Source of the DNA: Eulemur rufifrons
Taxonomy: Eukaryota > Chordata > Mammalia > Primates > Lemuridae
Assembly: GCF_041146395.1 (NCBI RefSeq)
Contig: NC_090999.1
Coordinates: forward strand, 69,693,001 to 69,757,000
DNA length: 64,000 nucleotides
Reading direction: 5' to 3'
Shown here: piece after piece, positions 23,367 through 34,670 of the stretch
How positions within the stretch are numbered: the first letter of the stretch is position 1
How the letters are laid out: each line of letters opens with the position of its first letter
Translations under genes and position numbers: made by a program
The notes under the pieces: generated by a model
Told to the model about the DNA's origin: nothing
Database searches by the model: none
What the model saw: the letters and a program-made list of their open reading frames with translations, nothing else

Positions 23367-23946
23367 TGTGATGATTAATTTTATGTGTGAAATTTACTAG
23401 GCTAAGGGATGCCCAGATAGCTGGTATTTCTGAGTGTGCCTGTGAGGAGTTTTCCAAAAGAGATTAGAATTTGAATTGGTAGGCTGAGTAAAAAATATTG
23501 TTCTCAACAATATGAGTGCACATCGTCTAATTCATTGAGGGTCAGAGAAGAACAAAATGTGAAGGAAGGGCAAATTTTCGCTCTCTGTGTATGAGTTGGG
23601 ACAGCCACTTTCTCCTGAAGCTGGATAATGTCACTCCTGGGTTTTAGGCCTTTGGACTCAGATCAAGACTTCCACTATCATGTCTTCACCCTCAACTGCC
23701 TTGAGACTCATTGAATTACATCTCTGTCTTTCCTTATTCTCCAGCTTACAGCTTACAGATGGTGGGATTCCTCAACCTCCATAATCAATCATGTGAGTCA
23801 TTTCCTATATTAAATCTTTCCCTCTCTCTCTCTCACCCTCTCTCTTTCTCTATCTCTTTCACTCTCTCTCTCTCTTATATATGTATTGTATACACACATA
23901 TCCTATTGATTCTCTTTCTCTGAAAAATTTTGACTAATCTAATACA
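23367..23946 (+). mobile_element. 3' LTR of ERV-L-like provirus
   Basis: Begins TGTGATGATTAATTTTATG and ends 'ctaatctaataca'. It is homologous to the 5' LTR. A CT-rich microsatellite (23818-23875) has grown near the 3' side, and 'ttaaatctttccctctctct' there stands where an AATAAA-like signal would be expected. The two LTRs differ widely, so the insertion is old. Confidence 0.8.
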
Positions 23947-24567
23947 ATGACTATCCCTAACTTATGGAATATACCTAGGAGTTCATTCTTTCCTTACCCA
24001 AATTTGAAATTGCATATAGTGAATTACACACAATTTAAAGTCAAATATTTCCAGCTATTCCTAGTAAAAATATTAGCAATTTATGTATAATATTATTTTC
24101 ATTAGGTTGACTGTGTTTTAAGTGCCAGTATGCTAAAACACATGAGTATAGATAACAGTAGACATTTCAAAAAACTATTTTACAAGACTGTTCAATATAA
24201 AAAAAGTAAAACTAAAGCCTAGAAATTGTTTTTCTAGGAAATATAATTAATAATATAAAATATCTCCTTATTGTAATGAAATAAAATAGAAAATCTATAT
24301 TTGTCAAGTAGTAACTAAAAGCAAAGGAACGTTAAAAAGAGTATTTTTTCAAGGAATTATTTTTACTTCTGCACAGGATATGGGTCACATAGTCTATTAT
24401 TTTATTTTAATTTTGAAATGAAACCATTTTCAACAAATGCAATATTCTCTTAGTAGGTATAGTATGTATAATTATTTATTCTTGAATAATAATCTCTTAG
24501 ACTTTATATAAAATTTGTATTATTTTCTATATTTATTAGCTACAAGGTGGCATTATTTTCAAATAGT
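23947..24567. other. Unassigned AT-rich stretch
   Basis: No feature could be supported. Confidence 0.5.
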
Positions 24568-24915
24568 ATTGTATTAGCTTCTCAAGGCTATTGTAACAAA
24601 GTACCACAGATTGCATGGCTTAAACAATAGAACTTTGTTGTCTCAGTTCTGGAGGCTAAAAGTCCAAAAGTAAGAATCAAAGTGTGGGCACGACTGGTTC
24701 CTTCTGAAGTTTGTAAGGAAAGATCTGTTCTAGGCTTCTCTTTGTCTTTGTTGTAGATGGTCACCTTCTCCCTATAACTTTAATGAACTCACTTTAACTT
24801 CAATACTTCTGTAAACTTTTTATCTTCAAATAATGACACATTCTGAGGTACATGGGCTTAGGAGGTCAACACATAAATTTGGGAGATAGGGGACAATTTA
24901 ACCTATAACCTATCT
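24568..24915 (-). mobile_element. MLT1-type MaLR LTR (solo)
   Basis: Minus-strand LTR of the ERVL-MaLR group. The plus strand reads TATTAGCTTCTCAAGGCTAT, 'acaaagtaccacagattgca', 'ggcttaaacaatagaacttt', 'cagttctggaggctaaaagt', and ends with 'tgacacattctgaggtacat' and 'ggacaatttaacctataac'. No internal region follows, so it is a solo LTR or a fragment. The copy at 47712 is of the same general type. Confidence 0.78.
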
Positions 24916-24959
24916 GTATTAGGCTATTAAAGCTTTTTCCTCATTCCAAGCTTAGTCTA

Positions 24960-24960
24960 T

Positions 24961-24993
<33 letters not shown>

Positions 24994-24999
24994 CACACG
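24960..24999. repeat. (CA)n microsatellite
   Basis: About 19 CA units with one CG interruption near 24987, followed by GAGGGGGG. Confidence 0.95.
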
Positions 25000-26064
25000 A
25001 GGGGGGTTGCTGTTTAAGATAATTCATGGGAGGCTAATTGAGCACAAAGGCAAATCAGAACAGACAAACATAGTCCTCACATATTCCCCTGCTTAACAGT
25101 TGCTTTTATGAAAACATGAATCTTAAAAGTTGATTTAAAAAAAAAAAATCTCTGAGAAGTTTCAAAATGCATAGACCTGAAGGCAACAAAAGTCTAGGCT
25201 ATGGGAGAATAATTCTCTTTGATTATATCATTAGATGTAACCGAAGACCGACTCAGCAACAAAAATCTCCCACTTTCCATGCTGGCAGTGACTCAACATG
25301 CTATCACTTATAATAAAGGCAAATTTTCTACTAATTCCATAGATTTTAAATGGTCCTACAAATATAAAAACAAACTTTGTCCTCCTGTTTCCTTATAATA
25401 AAAATGCATTTCCATCTGTGCCCCAGAAACACAGAGTTTTCACTGTTTTCATATTAAGTTTTGATAGGACTTGTGCTAGGGATCAATGGATAAAAAAACA
25501 CATAGTGCCGTATAACCAGAATATATTTCACAGATAAAAATTAATTTCAGAGCTGTAGAAAGGAAAAAAAGCTTGGAAACAAATGCAGGAAAGGAAATAC
25601 ACACATCATATTGGATGCTACTGTATTTAAGATATTCTGCACATATGTTATTAATCTTCCTCTGCTATGCAATAAATAATTGTATTAGCTACTGAAACAT
25701 CAGGAAAAAATAGAGTCAGTATCCAGAGACTATGGTGCAATATTCCATAAATATTCAGGAAACTAAGTCCCATGGGCTTTGGGAAAGGCAAAAGTGAATT
25801 TGTTGCTCTTAGCTTGTGAAGTGACCTAGTAGTGGGGTGAGTTAAATACAAGTGAAAACAACACAACATGTAAACTATTTATAATCCTAAGGCCAGGATT
25901 TCTGTATGATAATACTCCCAAGAAATCTGGCAAAGAATCAATGAGATAATTCTCCTTGCTCCCCAAGTATCTGATATATTAACAGAAGAAAAATCTCAGG
26001 ATCATGGACAATAATATCTCTAGTACAGATACTACGAGAGATAAATGTTTTTTATTAAGAAAAA
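25000..26064. other. Unassigned stretch
   Basis: No gene or clear repeat. A 72-codon minus-strand frame at 25651-25869 lacks any recognisable motif. Confidence 0.5.
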
Positions 26065-26406
26065 TAAGAGAGAGGGCAATATGGCTGACTAGAGACATCA
26101 GTCACTGGATCATCTCAAAAACAAGAAAAAGTTTCAGGTGAAAAAGCATAACCCAGGTGGAATACTGAGGGAAAGGTGCCATAACTTACCCTTACCAGAG
26201 ATCCCACGGGAAGAAATTGTAGATCAGAACAAGAAGGAGAAAAATTTGGGCAGACACTGACGCCCAAAGGATTTAGAATCTGGCAGAAATGGTAGATGGG
26301 AGAGTTTACTTTTTCTCCTCCTTGCATCTGTGGCAGTCTACCAACTCCTAATCTGCCAAAGACCCTTGTGCCCTCACAAATCCAGGCACTGCTGCCATCA
26401 GTGAAC
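26065..26406 (+). mobile_element. L1 5' UTR, left part
   Basis: Likely start of a plus-strand L1: AGAGGGCAATATGGCTGACT then 'agagacatcagtcactggat', which resembles the '...atggctgactagaggc...' opening of primate L1 5' UTRs. GC content is higher than in the flanks, as expected for an L1 promoter. The UTR is interrupted by an opposite-strand L1 and resumes at 27608. The assignment is by resemblance and context. Confidence 0.55.
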
Positions 26407-26418
26407 TGAGAACTTCTT

Positions 26419-27595
26419 TTTTTTTTTTATTTCAACATATTTATGGGGTTACAAATGTCTAGCAATCCCATTACTGGACATCTACCCAAAGGAAAAAAAG
26501 ACATTCTTCCTTTTTTTTTTTTTTAATTTCAGAGTATTATGGCAGTACAAACACTTTGGCTACATAAATTGCCTTTGCACCACCCAAGTCAGAGCTACAA
26601 GCACACCCCTCCTCCAGACAGTGTGTACCACACCCATTAGGTGTGAATTTATCCATCCCCTCCTCCATCCTCCCACCTGCCCAACACCCTATGAATCTTA
26701 TTTTCCGTACGTGCACATTAGTCTTGATTAGTACCAATTTAAAGGTGAGTACATGTATTATTTGTTTTTCCACTCTTGTGATACTTCATATAGAAGAATG
26801 GGTTCTATTTCCATCCAGGATAATACAATAAGTAGTTCAGCACTTTTTTATGGCTGAGTAATACACCGTGGTATATGTATACCATATTTTATTAATCTAT
26901 TCACAGATTCATGGACATCTTTGCAACTGTGAATTATGCTGCTATAAATGTTTGGGTGAAGATATCTTTTTTTATACAATGTCTTTTTTTTTTTTTTTCC
27001 TTTGGGTAGATACCCAGTAGTGGGATAGCTGGATCAAATGGTAGTTCCACTTTTAATTCTTTGAGCTATCTCCATATTACTTTCCACAGAGGTTATACTG
27101 GTTTACAGTCCCACCAGAAGCGTATGAATGTTCCTATCTCTCTGCATCCATGCCAACATTTGTTTTGGGACTTTTTGATAAAAGCTATTTTCACTGGAGT
27201 TAAGCGATATATCATTGTGGCTTTGATTTGCATTTCCCTGATGATTAGAGATGTTGAACGTTTTTTTATAAGTTTTTTGGCCATTATTCTTTTGAAAAGT
27301 CTCTGTTCGTGGTCTTTACCCACTTTTTAATGCTATTTGATTTTTTTTATGATTTTCCTGAGTTCTACATAGATTCTAGTTATGAGTTTATCGGATTATA
27401 GGATATATTTCTCTCATTCCGTAGGTTGTCTATTTACTCTAATTTTAATGATAGTTTCCTTGGCTGTACAGAAGTTTTTTAATTTTATCAGGTCCCATTT
27501 ATTTATTTTTGTTGTTGCTGTGATTGCTTTGGGGTCTTCTTCATAAAGTCTTTGTCTATGGTTTCATGCCTCAGGTTTTAGTCTGTTATCCATTG
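26419..27595 (-). mobile_element. L1 3' end inserted in another L1, with a small L1 in its tail
   Basis: Minus-strand, 5'-truncated L1 bounded by a target duplication: TGAGAACTTCTT at 26407-26418 and TGAGATCTTCTT at 27596-27607 (11 of 12). The main body starts at the T-tract at 26512 and runs through a 3' UTR ('cacccaagtcagagct', 'cacacccattaggtg') into ORF2. Antisense ORF2 landmarks are 'atggctgagtaatacaccgt', 'gggtagatacccagtagtgg' and 'gatgttgaacg'. Within its tail, 26419-26508 holds a second tiny piece: a T-tract and 3' UTR end (minus) joined to AGCAATCCCATTACTGGACA, which is ORF2 sequence in plus orientation. That is the twin-priming pattern of a short separate insertion. Confidence 0.85.
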
Positions 27596-27607
27596 TGAGA
27601 TCTTCTT

Positions 27608-28204
27608 GATAGCAGAGCACTGGGCTGTGGGCCTCAGCTGAGGTGGCAGGCTCTATATTGCCTGTACACTGACTGGGTACCTCTATTGTGACTGTCAAGT
27701 CACAGCTTGTCAGTCTCCTTGTCACTGAATCCCACACAAACATTCCCCAGTACTCACCTGAAATATGACAACCACAGAGGAAGAGGGAGACACAGGAAAC
27801 GAATGCTATTTCTGGAATTCTGACCCATAGGGAAGACTGACCCACAGACACTGGAAAGTGCCATGAATTCTTTATAGGATAAATGAAAGCAAGATGTACG
27901 CTCTCCTGCACCTGAGAGACCCTCACTTATGATCTGAAATTATCTACACCCTTCCCAGTGGAGATATCGGTGCAGAGTGGAGTCTGTAAAGTAGAAAATT
28001 GTTCCCATACCAGAGCAGATGCAGTACCAGAGCCTGAAGGAAGGTAGAGACAGGGGCCTCTCCTCTTTCAACCACATAATTCTGTGGACACAGCCACCTC
28101 TGCTATCAAGCACAAGCTTTTGGCATGTGTGTGGCACTGGATGGCCAGTTCTAGGCTTGAAGGTGGGATATACTACAAATAGTACTCTACCTCTATTGCG
28201 AGTT
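27608..28204 (+). mobile_element. L1 5' UTR, right part
   Basis: Continuation of the L1 5' UTR after the nested insertion. It is G/C-richer than surrounding DNA and has no ORF1. Two minus-strand open frames cover it: 120 codons (27564-27926) and 96 codons (27940-28230). In human L1 an antisense promoter and a short antisense frame (ORF0) occur in the 5' UTR. Whether these frames are comparable is unknown; they show no sequence resemblance to anything that I can name. Confidence 0.5.
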
Positions 28205-28505
28205 TTGCACAAAAAAGCAGGAATAGCCAAACAATCCTAAACAAAAAGAACAAATCTGGAGGCATCACATTACCCAACTTCAAATTATACTACAGAGCTG
28301 TAATAGCGAAAACAGCATGGTACCAGTATAAAAGTAGACATATAGATCAATAGAAGAGAATAGAGAACCCAGAAACAAAGCCAAACACTTAAAACCAATG
28401 GATTTTGGACAAACATACAAAGCATACACTGGGGAAGGATATCCTATTCAATAAATTTTGCTGGGAAAATTGGATATATATATATATGCAGAAGAAAAAC
28501 ACCCA
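28205..28505 (+). mobile_element. L1 ORF2 C-terminal fragment joined to 5' UTR
   Basis: Plus-strand ORF2 sequence begins within a few bases of the 5' UTR: AAGCAGGAATAGCCAAACAA, 'aacaaatctggaggcatcac', 'tacagagctgtaatagcgaa', and 'ggggaaggatatcctattca'. The whole of ORF1 and most of ORF2 are missing between the two parts, so the element suffered an internal deletion of several kilobases or arose by splicing or recombination. It ends at a CT-rich microsatellite. Confidence 0.85.
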
Positions 28506-28519
28506 ATCCATCTCTGTCA

Positions 28520-28652
28520 CTTCCTTCCCTTGCTCCTTCCCTCCCTTCCTTTCCTTTCTTCCTCCCTTCCCTTTCCTTCCTTGCTTCCTTGTTTCTTTCC
28601 TTCCTTCTTTATTTCCTTCCTTTCTTCTTTCCTTCCTTCCTTTCCTTGTGTT
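28520..28652. repeat. (CTTC)n polypyrimidine microsatellite
   Basis: Interrupted CTTC, CCTT and CTTT units, about 130 bases, strictly pyrimidine on the plus strand except for a few G. Serine/phenylalanine/proline-rich frames across it are artefacts. Confidence 0.93.
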
Positions 28653-31284
28653 ACTGTGTGAGACATGCTCTTTTGGGGGTGTGTAGGCAGGAAGGGGAGA
28701 GTGAAAGTTCTAAACTGCTGTAGTAGGTCTATGTGATCATGAAGTTATCGGTACAGGAAGAAGTCATACTAGGGAGATGGAGTATAGTAAGATTATGGGA
28801 TAAGAATTTAATTAACATGACCTAAAACATATTATTCCATAGGAAGGAAGCATCTGTAAATTTGAAAGTTGATCCTGAAGTTATTCATTTAATATGACAA
28901 GCCAACAAAAGTAAAATTCATGGTTTATTTTTGTACAGTTTTGCCTAATTTCAAGGTTAAATGCTTCTGTAGAAAATTAGAATAAATGACATTTATCCAA
29001 ACCTACTAATGCTCTCCTATAAATTTGTAAAATCTTAAAAAACTTAGAGTGGGAAAGGACTTCAGAAGTCATGATTAAGCCAAGACTACAGTTGAAACAA
29101 GAATGAAATCGATCATTTTGTATATTACTAAAGCAATTGCTATTTGATATGCAAGATATAATATACAAAGTGTGGCATAAATATGAAACCATGAGATTAC
29201 TGAGAGGTGATATATCCCATAGTATAAGCAGGAACAATGAAACAAAAACACAATGAAGTTAATTGCCACCATAAGACAGTGTATGATGATTATAAAATAT
29301 TAATTGGGACAGTAAATACTAAAGAATTCAGTAGAAGGAGAGATATCTGGGTCAAGCTTGTCAGGGAAACAGAGCTCCAGGCTTAAGTTGGAATTTTAAG
29401 AATTAATAAGATTTAACTTATAATAAAAGTTCAAATATATTTTAGGCAAATGAAGAACATTATTACATTTTGCTGTATGCTATAAAATATCAGATAACAT
29501 GCCTCTCTATCAACACCACCAGTACATGTGCATATGCATATTAACATAAAAAGTATGGATATGCTCTCCTATTATGTAGTCCTTCCTCTCAAGACAAACA
29601 TTAAAATAATGATTCTTTGAACTCATATGTCCACTATCTCTACCATTGCTATTAACTCAAAAACTGCTTTCTCAAAGCAATCTAAAATGTTTAGGTTTTG
29701 TAACTATTTTACTGGTTTTCTGTGGCTACTATGTACTGTATTCATACTGTACTATGTACTGTATTCACAGCATCATCATGCTTTAGGCTGGTTCAAGGTA
29801 GATTATATAAGAAATTATACCTTAGTATTATAAAAAGTATGGCAAATTATTTTTATAAAATATGTATTAATTATTTATGTTATTAATTTTGGAAGAATCC
29901 TCCACCCATGATAGTTTTATGTCTTTAAGTATCCTTTAAGTTGAATGTGCTTTTGTTTAAGATATGCATTTTTATGATGTATTTAAGAATAGAATATATC
30001 ACCAGACAAAAGTGTATTTCCAGATAGCAGACTAATATATTTTATATGAACTAGACATTTATAATACTGCCTGTCACTAAAAGCAGTCTATACTGGACAA
30101 GTATTAAGTATTTAATAAATATCTGAGGAATAAAACTGAATATCCTCTTTAAAAAATTAGCAAGGAAATGCAAAAACAAGTTCCTTTCAAGTGTCTGCTT
30201 ATTTATCTGTTGAATATTCCACATAAATCCCAGCCAATCATGCCAAATGCATCCCAACATAAAGTAAAAGAGTTTTACAAATATATTAAGAGATATATAG
30301 TGGAGATTATGATTTGAAGCTTATATATGCTAAGGGGAACTGTCATATTTCTTTGGCTCATTTTTATTTCTTTCAGTTTTATTATTAGATATCCAAACTC
30401 ACATTTCCAATCTCTCCAGTGCTCCGATTTACCTGAAGAATTCGGTGGAAATGTCACCACATTTCACCTTGAAGCCAAACATAACTGAGCTTTAATGCCT
30501 GAAAGCTAGGGCAGACTGTATCTTTAGCAACATGAATAATGTCACAACTCTCAAAAAAGAAAATGCCTTGAACTGATAAATTATATATATACTCTAGGTT
30601 CTGGGCATAGGAAAAGTCAATGGACTGTTTCAAATCATCTTTATTAGTCATGCTATAAAGATGCCATGCATTACCATGTATTGTCAATGTCTTTATTGTT
30701 TTCTTTTGATATTGTGATCAATAACAGTAGTAGAAAATTTTCCATCAATTTCTTGTTCATCTTGTAGCCCTGTGGGATGAGATAGAAAACTCAAGAAGAT
30801 TTGTAATTGAAGCATTATATACACGATTATAGTCTTTAGATATGGAGTTAACATAGTACTCTTTTGATTTACTAATGAGATAAAGGCAGTGGAAGAATTA
30901 TAGCAAATATGCATTCAGAGTGTAATTCCATAGCCTCCCTTTTCCCTTGGCTCATCATTTTATTACTGAATTTTATGGAAAAAATTAAATAGCCTTTGAG
31001 TCCACATCAGCAATTCTATAGCTCTTCAAAATACATATTGTCATGCTAATATTTTACTTTAGATCATAATCTTTTTGAGTTTCTGAAATAAATTTGAGGT
31101 CATCTCACTGTTGATCATTCAAAGTAGCTGAATCTTCCTGGAGGAAGCATCCTAGAAGCATGAGGGTCAGATGACAGAGCATACAAATAAGCAGGAGTTT
31201 TCTGGGGGAGTCATAATTTACTACTTTAAAAAGTATCACATCATATTAGCACACTTGTGGTTAAAGATTTGGGAAGCATACTGC
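28653..31284. other. Unassigned AT-rich stretch with a small tandem duplication
   Basis: No gene or clear repeat over about 2.6 kb. A tandem duplication of period 23 occurs at 29727-29767. Several 60-86-codon frames have no recognisable motif and overlap on both strands. Confidence 0.5.
29727..29767 (+). repeat. Tandem duplication, period 23
   Basis: The 18-base word TACTATGTACTGTATTCA occurs at 29727-29744 and 29750-29767 without mismatch. Each copy also contains the internal near-repeat TACT(A/G)T. Confidence 0.85.
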
Positions 31285-31945
31285 AGCCAATATAAACAAA
31301 AAAGAGGGATTGTCTCTTTTGGAATTGATCTCTAATTTTATACCACTGTGGTCTGAGAAGATACATGTTATAATTTATATATTCTTTAATTTGTTGAGAT
31401 CTGATTTGTGGCCTAGGATGTGATCAATTTTAGAGAAAGTTCCATGAGCTGATGTGACGAATGTATATTCAGCTTTATTTACGTGGAATTTCTGTAGATG
31501 TCTGTTAGACCCATTTGTTCTAGAGCTCTGTTTAAGTCCATTGTTTCTTTGCTTATTTTCTGCTTGGAGAATCTGTCTAGTTCAGTCAGTGGGGTGTTGA
31601 AATCCCTAGCTACTATGGCATTACTGTTTATCATGTTATTTAGATCAAACAGAGTTTGCTTTATATATCTGGGTACTCCTGTGTTAGGTGCATAAATATT
31701 AAGAATTGTTAAGTCTTCTTGTTGGATTTTTCCATTCACCATCATATAGTGACCATCTTTGTCTTTCTTTACTTGTGCTGTTTTAAAGTTTATGTTATCT
31801 GAGAATAGCTATACCCCCTCTTTCTTTTGGCTTCCATTTGCCTGGAAGTTTGTTTTCCAAGTCTTGACCTTGAGTCTGAGAGCATCTTTGTGGGTTAGAT
31901 GTGTTTCCTGGAGACGGCAGATACTTGGCTTATGATTTTTTATCA
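31285..31945 (-). mobile_element. L1 ORF2 endonuclease part, inverted
   Basis: Minus-strand ORF2 endonuclease domain. The frame at 31479-31745 reads LNIYAPNTG and DFNTPLTELDRFS, the family motifs for the endonuclease substrate and metal-binding regions. The residue before DFN is Arg where Gly is usual. Other strand landmarks are CACCACTGTGG-like 'accactgtggtctgagaaga' and 'tttcctggagacggcagata'. It joins head to head with the plus-strand part at about 31946, so the 5' portion of one L1 is inverted. Confidence 0.9.
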
Positions 31946-33765
31946 CACAGCAAAAGCATTCCTAAGAAGAAAACTAATAGCATTAAAACCTCACATCCAA
32001 AAGACAGAAAGCTCACAAATCAACAAACTAATAAACCCTCTCAAGGAACTGGAAAAGGAAGAGCAAATTCATTCTAAACCTAGCAGAAGAAAAGAAATAA
32101 CCAAGATCAGAACAGAACTAAATTAAATTGAGAAAAAAAGAACTATACAGAAGATTAATAAAACCAAAGGTTGGTTTTTTGAAAAGGTAATCAAAATTGA
32201 CAACCCTTTTGTTAGACTGACAAGAACTAGAAAAGAAAGGGCTCTAATGAACTCAATTAGAAGTGAAAAGGAGAGGTCACTACAGACATCATGGAAATAC
32301 AACACATTATCTTTGAATACTATAAAAATCTATATGCCCAAAAACTACAAAATGTGGTGGAAATGGACAAATACTTATAAGCACACAATGTTCCTAGGCT
32401 TAATCAGAAAGAAACAGAATTCCTAAATGGTCCAATAATCAAGCACAGAAATCAAAGCAGCAATTAAAAATCTTCCAACAGGAAACAAAAGTCCTGGACC
32501 AGATGGGGTCACACCCAAATTTTACCAAACTTACAAAGAATTCATACCTATACTACAGAAATTATTCTACAACATTGAGAAAGCTGGTATCCTCCCCAAC
32601 TCATTCTGTGAAGCCAATATCACCTTGATACCAAAGCCAGGAAGGGACACAACAAAAAAAGAAAACTACAGACCAATATACCTCATGAATATAGATGTAA
32701 AAATTTTCAACAAAATCTTAGCAAACTGAATCCAACAGCACATCAAAAATAATAATAATAATAATTTATCATGACCAGGTGGGCTTTATCCCAGAGATGC
32801 AAGGTTGCTTCAACATATGCAAATCTATAAATGCAATTCACCACATAAATGATTCCCTCAATAGACACAGAAAAAGCATGTAACAAAATCCAGCACACTT
32901 TTATGATAAAAACTCTTAACAAAATAGGCATAGATGGGACATACCTTAAAATTATTAACACCATATATGATAAACCCACAGCCAATATCATACTGAATGG
33001 GGAAAGATTGAAAGCATTCCCACTTAGAACTAGAAATAGACAATGTTGCCCACTATCTCCACTTCTATTCAACAATAGTGCTGGAAATCCTTGCCAGAGC
33101 AATCAGACAAGAAAGGGGAATTAAGCATGTCTGAATGGGGGCAGAAGAGGTCAAACTCTCACTCTTTGCTGGTGATATGATATTATATCTAGAAAAATCC
33201 CAAAGGTTCAACCGAGAGACTCCTGGAATTGATAAATGAATTCAGTAAAGTCTCAGGATACAAAATTAATGCACACAAATCAGTGGCATTCATATACACC
33301 AATAGCAATCAAGCCAAAAATCAAATCAAAGATGCAATACCTTTCACAATAGCATCAAAGAAAATTAAATATTAAGGAATATATTTAATGAAGGAGGCAA
33401 GAGACCTGTCTAGGGAGAACTACCAAACACTGAGAAAAGAAATTGTAGAACATGTATACAGATGGAAATCCCTACCATGCTCATGGATTGATAGAATCAA
33501 TATTGTTAAAATGTCCATACTACCTAAAGTGATCTACAGAATTAATGCAATCCCTATCAAAATACTGTCATCATTCTTTATAGATCCAGAAAAAATAATT
33601 TTATGCTTCATATGGAACCAGAAAAGACCTAGTATAGCCAAAGAAATCTTAAGCAAAAAGAACAAATTGGGAGGCATCAATCTGCCAGACTTCAAACTTT
33701 ACTATAAGGCTATAGTAACCAAAACAGAATGGTACTGGCACAAGTACAGAGATGGAGACCTTTGA
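31946..33765 (+). mobile_element. L1 ORF2 reverse transcriptase part
   Basis: Plus-strand ORF2 from just after the endonuclease domain through the RT. Landmarks: AFLRRKLIALKPHIQ, KASRR-like SKPSRRKEITKIRTELN, 'aagtcctggaccagatgggg', 'aggtgggctttatcccagag', and the C-terminal frame 33388-33765 with [20 protein letters not shown]. The catalytic FADD box is changed to FAGD (33165-33176), so RT would be inactive even without the stops and frameshifts. The segment ends in mid-ORF2, with no 3' UTR or poly-A. Confidence 0.93.
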
Positions 33766-34668
33766 AATAGGATGGAGGGATAATGATTTTAAATTTTACA
33801 ATAGATCTATTTCTATCCTTCATCATTGTGTGTGTGTGTCTGTGTCACTTGAAATAGGAGTAAAAGAGTATTTTTGCAATATGACTATACAATTATTCCA
33901 GTAACATTTGTTGAAAAGAATTCTACCTTTTGCCATACAATTGCATTAGTACATTTGTATAAAGTCAATTGAATATATACATTGAACTATTTTTGAACTT
34001 TCTCTTGAGTTTCAAAGATCTATATATCTATTCCTTTACCAATTTTCACTATCTTTTTTTACAGTATCTTAAAAGAAGATTTTCAAATCTATTACTGTGT
34101 TTTAGATTAATATACTACCTCTCCACCTGTATGAAAATCATAGATCTGGGAAAAACGTCCATTTACACATTTTGATATTCATTTATCTATCCCTGCTTTT
34201 ATTCCTCTATATTTTAGACAATTCCTGGATTGTAACAGGAGCAAAATATACTGAAATATATTAATATGTATTTATCCATTGCATTTCTGTTGCATGATCA
34301 TTTCTCTGTACACCCATCTGCTTATCTTCTTGAAGGGTTGTGTTGCAGTTATTTTAATTGGTAGCACAGAAATGTAAAATGAGAGAGAAAGTCACATTTT
34401 GAATTTAATTGCAAAAAAGAGATATTGAGATATTTGAAGAGTCTCAAAAGTAATATTTAATAAAGAGGAGTATTTTCTAAATGCTTTATAGTACTTATGA
34501 TAGCATGAACTAGGAGTTAAAGTATAAAAGACAATTTTATTATGGAAAAGATTAGGATTGTGGCTTTAAAACTTATCTACAAATTCCTTGAATCTAGTCC
34601 TTCAAAGAGTGGAATTTAATTCTCCTTCACTTAAATATTGGCCAGGTTTTTGACCTTGCACAAATAAA
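33766..34668. other. Unassigned AT-rich stretch
   Basis: A short (TG)n-like run at about 33830-33845; otherwise nothing supported. Confidence 0.5.
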
Positions 34669-34670
34669 TA

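Noticed and set aside
24960..24999. CRISPR-like or other spaced repeat array
   Set aside because: The repeat is a plain CA microsatellite. No spaced direct-repeat array with unique spacers exists anywhere in the window, and the DNA is eukaryotic.
27564..27926. 120-codon minus-strand open frame as a host gene
   Set aside because: It lies in an L1 5' UTR, ends within a nested L1 and shows no known domain. It is kept only as a possible antisense L1 frame.
28405..28686. 93-codon Ser/Phe/Pro-rich frame
   Set aside because: It is generated by the CTTC microsatellite next to L1 ORF2 sequence.
32743..33102. 119-codon minus-strand frame
   Set aside because: It is the antisense shadow of L1 ORF2 reverse transcriptase sequence.
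33388..33765. 125-codon plus-strand frame as a gene
   Set aside because: It is the ORF2 C-terminal part of an inverted, truncated L1 with a dead RT box.
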